Assembly: GCA_028700615.1 (NCBI GenBank)
Contig: JAQVSH010000055.1
Coordinates: 1 to 9,781, forward strand
Source of the DNA: Bacteroidales bacterium
GTDB taxonomy: Bacteria; Bacteroidota; Bacteroidia; Bacteroidales; UBA4181
Direction of reading: 5' to 3'
DNA: 9,781 nt
In this document: one piece after another, positions 6,653-9,781 of the stretch
Layout of the letters: the number at the start of each line of letters is the position of its first letter
Numbering within the stretch: the stretch's first letter is position 1
Position numbers and translations under genes: made by a program
Notes under the pieces: model-generated
Database searches by the model: none
What the model was told of the DNA's origin: nothing
What the model saw: the letters and a program-made list of their open reading frames with translations, nothing else

Positions 6653-8152
6653 ATGTATTTGTTAGGTTATGATATTGGAAGTTCTTCCGTAAAAGTCAGT
6701 CTGATTAATGCTGAATCAGGAATCAGTGTGGCTTCTTCATTTGCTCCGCAGCAGGAAATGCCGATTCAGGCAGTTCGTTCAGGATGGGCTGAACAGGATC
6801 CTGATATGTGGTGGAAGTATGCTAAAGAGGTTACGCGTGAAGTAATGGCTTCTTCAGGAGTGAATGCCCGTGAAATTAAAGCCATCGGGATTTCTTATCA
6901 GATGCATGGGTTGGTGTTGGTCGGAAAGGACGGTAAAGTTTTGAGGCCTGCGATTATCTGGTGTGACAGCCGTGCGGTTTCCTATGGCGAACAGGCGTTT
7001 TCTTCTATCGGGGAGACCCGCTGTCTGGCTCATCTGCAAAATTCGCCCGGTAATTTTACAGCTTCTAAATTAGCCTGGGTAAAGGAAAATGAACCTGAAG
7101 TTTTTGCTAAAATCCGTTGGATGATGCTTCCCGGGGATTATATGGCATTTAAGATGACCGGGGAGGCCACCACGACAGTGTCCGGATTATCTGAAGGAGT
7201 CTTCTGGGATTTCAAATCTCATGATCTTTTTAGTCCGTTGATGGATTATTATGGTTTTTCTAAAGAAATGATACCCTCCATCGTGCCTACTTTTTCTATT
7301 CAGGGGGAACTTTCTGCTCAGGGAGCGGAGGAACTGGGGCTCGTTCCCGGTATTAAGATTGCCTACCGTGCAGGGGATCAACCCAATAACGCTCTTTCTC
7401 TGAATGTGCTGAATCCCGGTGAAATTGCTGCTACCGCAGGAACCTCAGGTGTGGTGTACGGGGTGAATGACAAGATTCAGTATGATCCGCAGTCAAGGGT
7501 GAATACATTTGCACATGTAAATCATAATCAACAGAGTACCCGGCTGGGAGTTTTACTCTGTATCAACGGAACCGGAATTCTGAATTCATGGTCCAGAAAG
7601 ATGATGGGGGCGGATTTAAGTTATCCCCAGATGAATGAACTGGCGGCATCGGTGCCTGTGGGATGTGACGGTTTGACGGTTCTTCCTTTTGGAAATGGTT
7701 CGGAGAGAGTGTTGAAAAATTTGAATCTGGGGGCTTCTTTTTCCGGAATTAATTTTAATATCCACGGGAAAGCTCATATTTTCAGGGCAGTACAGGAAGG
7801 CATCGTTTTTTCGTTTAAATACGGAATTGATATTATGCAGCAGATTGGGATCAATCCTTCTGTGATCAGAGCCGGAAAGGCCAATATGTTTCTGAGTTCT
7901 GTATTTCGTCAGGCAATGGCTTCTGCTACGGGTTCCGTAATAGAATTATTCGACACCGATGGTTCAGTCGGAGCCGCCAGGGGCGCCGGTATCGGAGCCG
8001 GGATTTATTCAGGTCCGGATGAAGCATTCAGCACTTTGAAGAAACTGGAAACCATAGAACCGGATCTCTCTCAGACAGAAGCCTATATGGCTGCGTATAC
8101 CAATTGGAGAGATCTTTTGAGGAAGATGGTGGTTATGAGTGAAGGAAAGTAA
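6653..8152 (+). CDS. xylB: Xylulokinase
   Basis: This FGGY-family sugar kinase phosphorylates D-xylulose to D-xylulose 5-phosphate using ATP in the cytoplasm. The 499-residue protein starts with the phosphate-binding segment GYDIGSSSVK (5-14). Next come SGWAEQDPDMWW (43-54), the substrate-contact motif SYQMHG (81-86) and IIWCDSRA (101-108). The catalytic base is Asp242 in AGDQPNNA, and the nucleotide-binding TAGTSG is at 261-266. The C-terminal FGGY half contains LPFGNGSE (344-351) and RAGKANMF (406-413). Length matches bacterial xylulokinases (about 480-500). The xylulose assignment over other FGGY kinases rests on these motifs and on xylA and xylE directly downstream. ATG 6653 begins right at the first conserved strand and follows an A-rich leader without a Shine-Dalgarno site. 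It is the first gene of the operon, 45 bases ahead of xylA. Confidence 0.94.
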   Translation: MYLLGYDIGSSSVKVSLINAESGISVASSFAPQQEMPIQAVRSGWAEQDPDMWWKYAKEVTREVMASSGVNAREIKAIGISYQMHGLVLVGKDGKVLRPAIIWCDSRAVSYGEQAFSSIGETRCLAHLQNSPGNFTASKLAWVKENEPEVFAKIRWMMLPGDYMAFKMTGEATTTVSGLSEGVFWDFKSHDLFSPLMDYYGFSKEMIPSIVPTFSIQGELSAQGAEELGLVPGIKIAYRAGDQPNNALSLNVLNPGEIAATAGTSGVVYGVNDKIQYDPQSRVNTFAHVNHNQQSTRLGVLLCINGTGILNSWSRKMMGADLSYPQMNELAASVPVGCDGLTVLPFGNGSERVLKNLNLGASFSGINFNIHGKAHIFRAVQEGIVFSFKYGIDIMQQIGINPSVIRAGKANMFLSSVFRQAMASATGSVIELFDTDGSVGAARGAGIGAGIYSGPDEAFSTLKKLETIEPDLSQTEAYMAAYTNWRDLLRKMVVMSEGK

Positions 8153-8197
8153 ATGAGAATCAGTTCTATATATTGTTTAATTTTAAAATGACCAGTT

Positions 8198-9529
8198 ATG
8201 AGCAAGATTGTATTGGGCAGTAAAGAATATTTCCCGGGGATAGGGGAAATTAAATTTGAAGGAAAGGCTTCTAAAAATCCTTTGGCATTTCGTTATTATG
8301 ATGCGAACAAAAAGGTCATGGGTAAATCCATGAAAGATCATATGCGTTTCGCTATGGCTTATTGGCATACGATGTGTGCTGAAGGGGGCGATCAGTTTGG
8401 TTCAGGCACCAAGCAATTTCCATGGAATGCAGGCGAATGTCCTATTGAACGGGCTAAAGCCAAAATGGACGCTGCTTTTGAGTTTATGAGCAAAATCGGT
8501 ATTCCTTTTTATTGCTTCCATGATGTGGATCTGGTAGATCCCGGAAATACGGTTGAAGAGTATGAAGATCGTATGAAGCAAATGGTGGCTTACGCAAAAG
8601 AAAAACAGGCCGCTTCGGGAATTAAGCTGTTATGGGGGACAGCCAATGTATTCAGCAATCCGCGTTATATGAACGGAGCTGCTACCAATCCTAATTTTAA
8701 GGTATTGTCATGGGTAGGAACCCAGTTGAAGAATGCTCTGGATGCAACCATAGCCCTGGGGGGGGAGAACTATGTATTCTGGGGTGGCCGTGAAGGGTAT
8801 ATGACTCTTTTGAACACCGATTCCAAACGTGAAAAAGAACATCTGGCCAGGATGTTAACAATGGCTCGTGATTATGCACGTAAAAACGGTTTTAAAGGGA
8901 CTTTCCTGATTGAACCTAAGCCCATGGAACCTACCAAACATCAGTATGATTTTGATTCGGAAACGGTTATCGGTTTCCTGCGTTATTATGGTTTGGATAA
9001 AGATTTCAAGATCAATATTGAAGTAAACCATGCCACATTGGCCGGTCACACTTTTGAACATGAATTACAGATGGCTGCCAATGCCGGTATGCTGGGAAGT
9101 ATTGATGCAAACCGCGGTGACTATCAGAATGGATGGGATACCGATCAGTTCCCTGTGGATATTTATGAACTGACCCAGGCGATGCTGGTGATTTTGTCTG
9201 CAGGCGGATTTACTACCGGCGGAACCAATTTTGATGCCAAAACCCGTCGTGATTCTACCGATCTGGAAGATATTTTTATCGCTCATATTTCGGGGATGGA
9301 TACTTTTGCCCGTGCCCTGGAAGCTGCAGCAGCTATTCTTGAAGACTCCGATTATCTGAAAATGCGTAAACAACGTTATGCTTCATTTGATCAGGGAGAA
9401 GGCAAGTTGTTTGAAGACGGAAAACTGACCCTTGAAGATCTTCGTGCAATCGCTCTCCGTGACGGCTCTCCCGCTCAGATCAGCGGTAAGCAGGAACTGT
9501 ATGAAGCGCTGTTGAATATGTATATTTAA
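8198..9529 (+). CDS. xylA: Xylose isomerase, class II
   Basis: This TIM-barrel enzyme interconverts D-xylose and D-xylulose using two divalent metal ions, in the cytoplasm. The 443-residue protein is full length for class II isomerases (about 435-445). The catalytic His108 and Asp111 lie in FHDVDLVDPG. Trp195 to Tyr201 form the WGGREGY substrate loop. Metal ligands are visible as Glu239 (with Lys241 in EPKP), Glu275 and His278 (EVNH), Asp303 (SIDAN), Asp314 and Asp316 (WDTDQFP), and Asp346 (NFDAKTRR). CAEGGDQFGSGTKQFPWN (60-77) is typical of the Bacteroides/Piromyces branch. From memory, the N-terminus has about five or six residues more (MSKIVLGS) before the conserved KEYFPGI than Bacteroides enzymes I know; no other in-frame ATG is available there. 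It sits between xylB (45 bases upstream) and xylE (12 bases downstream). All key residues are present, so it should be active. Confidence 0.97.
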   Translation: MSKIVLGSKEYFPGIGEIKFEGKASKNPLAFRYYDANKKVMGKSMKDHMRFAMAYWHTMCAEGGDQFGSGTKQFPWNAGECPIERAKAKMDAAFEFMSKIGIPFYCFHDVDLVDPGNTVEEYEDRMKQMVAYAKEKQAASGIKLLWGTANVFSNPRYMNGAATNPNFKVLSWVGTQLKNALDATIALGGENYVFWGGREGYMTLLNTDSKREKEHLARMLTMARDYARKNGFKGTFLIEPKPMEPTKHQYDFDSETVIGFLRYYGLDKDFKINIEVNHATLAGHTFEHELQMAANAGMLGSIDANRGDYQNGWDTDQFPVDIYELTQAMLVILSAGGFTTGGTNFDAKTRRDSTDLEDIFIAHISGMDTFARALEAAAAILEDSDYLKMRKQRYASFDQGEGKLFEDGKLTLEDLRAIALRDGSPAQISGKQELYEALLNMYI

Positions 9530-9541
9530 CCGGGAGTTTGT

Positions 9542-9781
9542 ATGGCAACTTCAAATATACAGGGAAGTCCGTTATATCTCACCAGCATAGTTTTAGTTGC
9601 TGTCCTGGGTGGTCTGCTTTTTGGATATGATACAGCGGTAATCTCCGGGGCTGAAAAAGGATTAGAAGCCTTTTTTACCGGAGGAGGATTTGGCTACAAT
9701 AAGTTCTGGCATGGAATTACAGCCTCCAGTGCATTGATAGGGTGTGTAATCGGTAGTTTGCTATCGGGTTATATGGCCACG
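9542..9781 (+). CDS. xylE: D-xylose:H+ symporter XylE (3' partial)
   Basis: These are the first 80 codons of a major facilitator superfamily sugar porter; the rest lies beyond the window. The first transmembrane helix carries LGGLLFGYDTAVISG (22-36), almost the same as in E. coli XylE, with Asp30 matching the proton-coupling Asp27 of that protein. SSALIGCVIGSLLSGY begins the second helix and again matches the E. coli XylE pattern (ASALIGC). It is an inner-membrane protein that imports D-xylose with a proton. The start lies 12 bases after the xylA stop, with a weak GGGAG at 9532-9536, so it is co-transcribed with xylBA. Substrate specificity is inferred from the XylE-like N-terminus and the operon, because the sugar-binding residues are outside the window. 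Confidence 0.9.
   Translation, partial: MATSNIQGSPLYLTSIVLVAVLGGLLFGYDTAVISGAEKGLEAFFTGGGFGYNKFWHGITASSALIGCVIGSLLSGYMAT

Noticed and set aside
8153..8191. 12-codon ATG-to-TGA mini-frame between xylB and xylA
   Set aside because: It starts immediately after the xylB stop and could be read as a leader peptide, but it has no run of regulatory codons, no attenuator-like stem, and is short enough to arise by chance.
1..9781. A new multi-gene system, mobile island or defence locus
   Set aside because: Nearly all genes belong to known metabolic, transport or tRNA-modification families; no repeats, transposase, integrase, tRNA-bounded insertion or composition break was seen by eye.

Overview
The window comes from a bacterium of the Bacteroidetes, most likely order Bacteroidales. 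The evidence is a Bacteroides-type xylB-xylA-xylE cluster with a class II xylose isomerase, an archaeal/Bacteroidetes-type GlmM, A-rich translation starts instead of strong Shine-Dalgarno sites, and two perfect matches to the Bacteroidetes -7 promoter box (TAnnTTTG) in the two longest intergenic gaps. I cannot fix the family or genus. Coding density is very high: the longest gene-free stretches are 80 and 75 bases, so no gap over 300 bases exists. I see no RNA gene, CRISPR array, insertion sequence, integrase or other mobile element.

Layout. Positions 2-970 (+) hold the C-terminal half of a CLC-type chloride channel/transporter with two CBS domains; its start lies outside the window. A 75-base gap follows. 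It carries a 9-bp inverted repeat that surrounds a candidate promoter. Next comes a co-directional run: an Omp85/BamA-like outer-membrane barrel protein of unknown function (1046-2950), a sodium:solute symporter of the SSS family (2997-4448) and phosphoglucosamine mutase glmM (4460-5854). The gap between the symporter and glmM is only 11 bases, so they are probably co-transcribed. glmM converges with trmN (5862-6572, minus), a tRNA1(Val) A37 N6-methyltransferase, with 7 bases between the two stop codons. trmN is divergent, across 80 bases, from the xylose operon: xylB (6653-8152), xylA (8198-9529) and the first 80 codons of xylE (from 9542, running off the window).

How the genes work together. 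The xyl genes form a complete D-xylose entry route: proton-coupled uptake (XylE), isomerisation to D-xylulose (XylA) and phosphorylation to D-xylulose 5-phosphate (XylB), which feeds the pentose phosphate pathway. No regulator is encoded in the window. The left part is housekeeping or envelope related: GlmM makes glucosamine 1-phosphate for peptidoglycan and LPS precursors, and the barrel protein sits in the outer membrane.

Most of the window is recognisable biology, and I do not see a convincing new multi-gene system. The points most worth a second look are the Omp85-like protein, which has an apparently altered L6 VRGF motif and a C-terminal tail; the inverted repeat centred on a candidate -7 box at 971-1002; and the compact trmN/xylB divergent control region with a nearby 16-bp palindrome.
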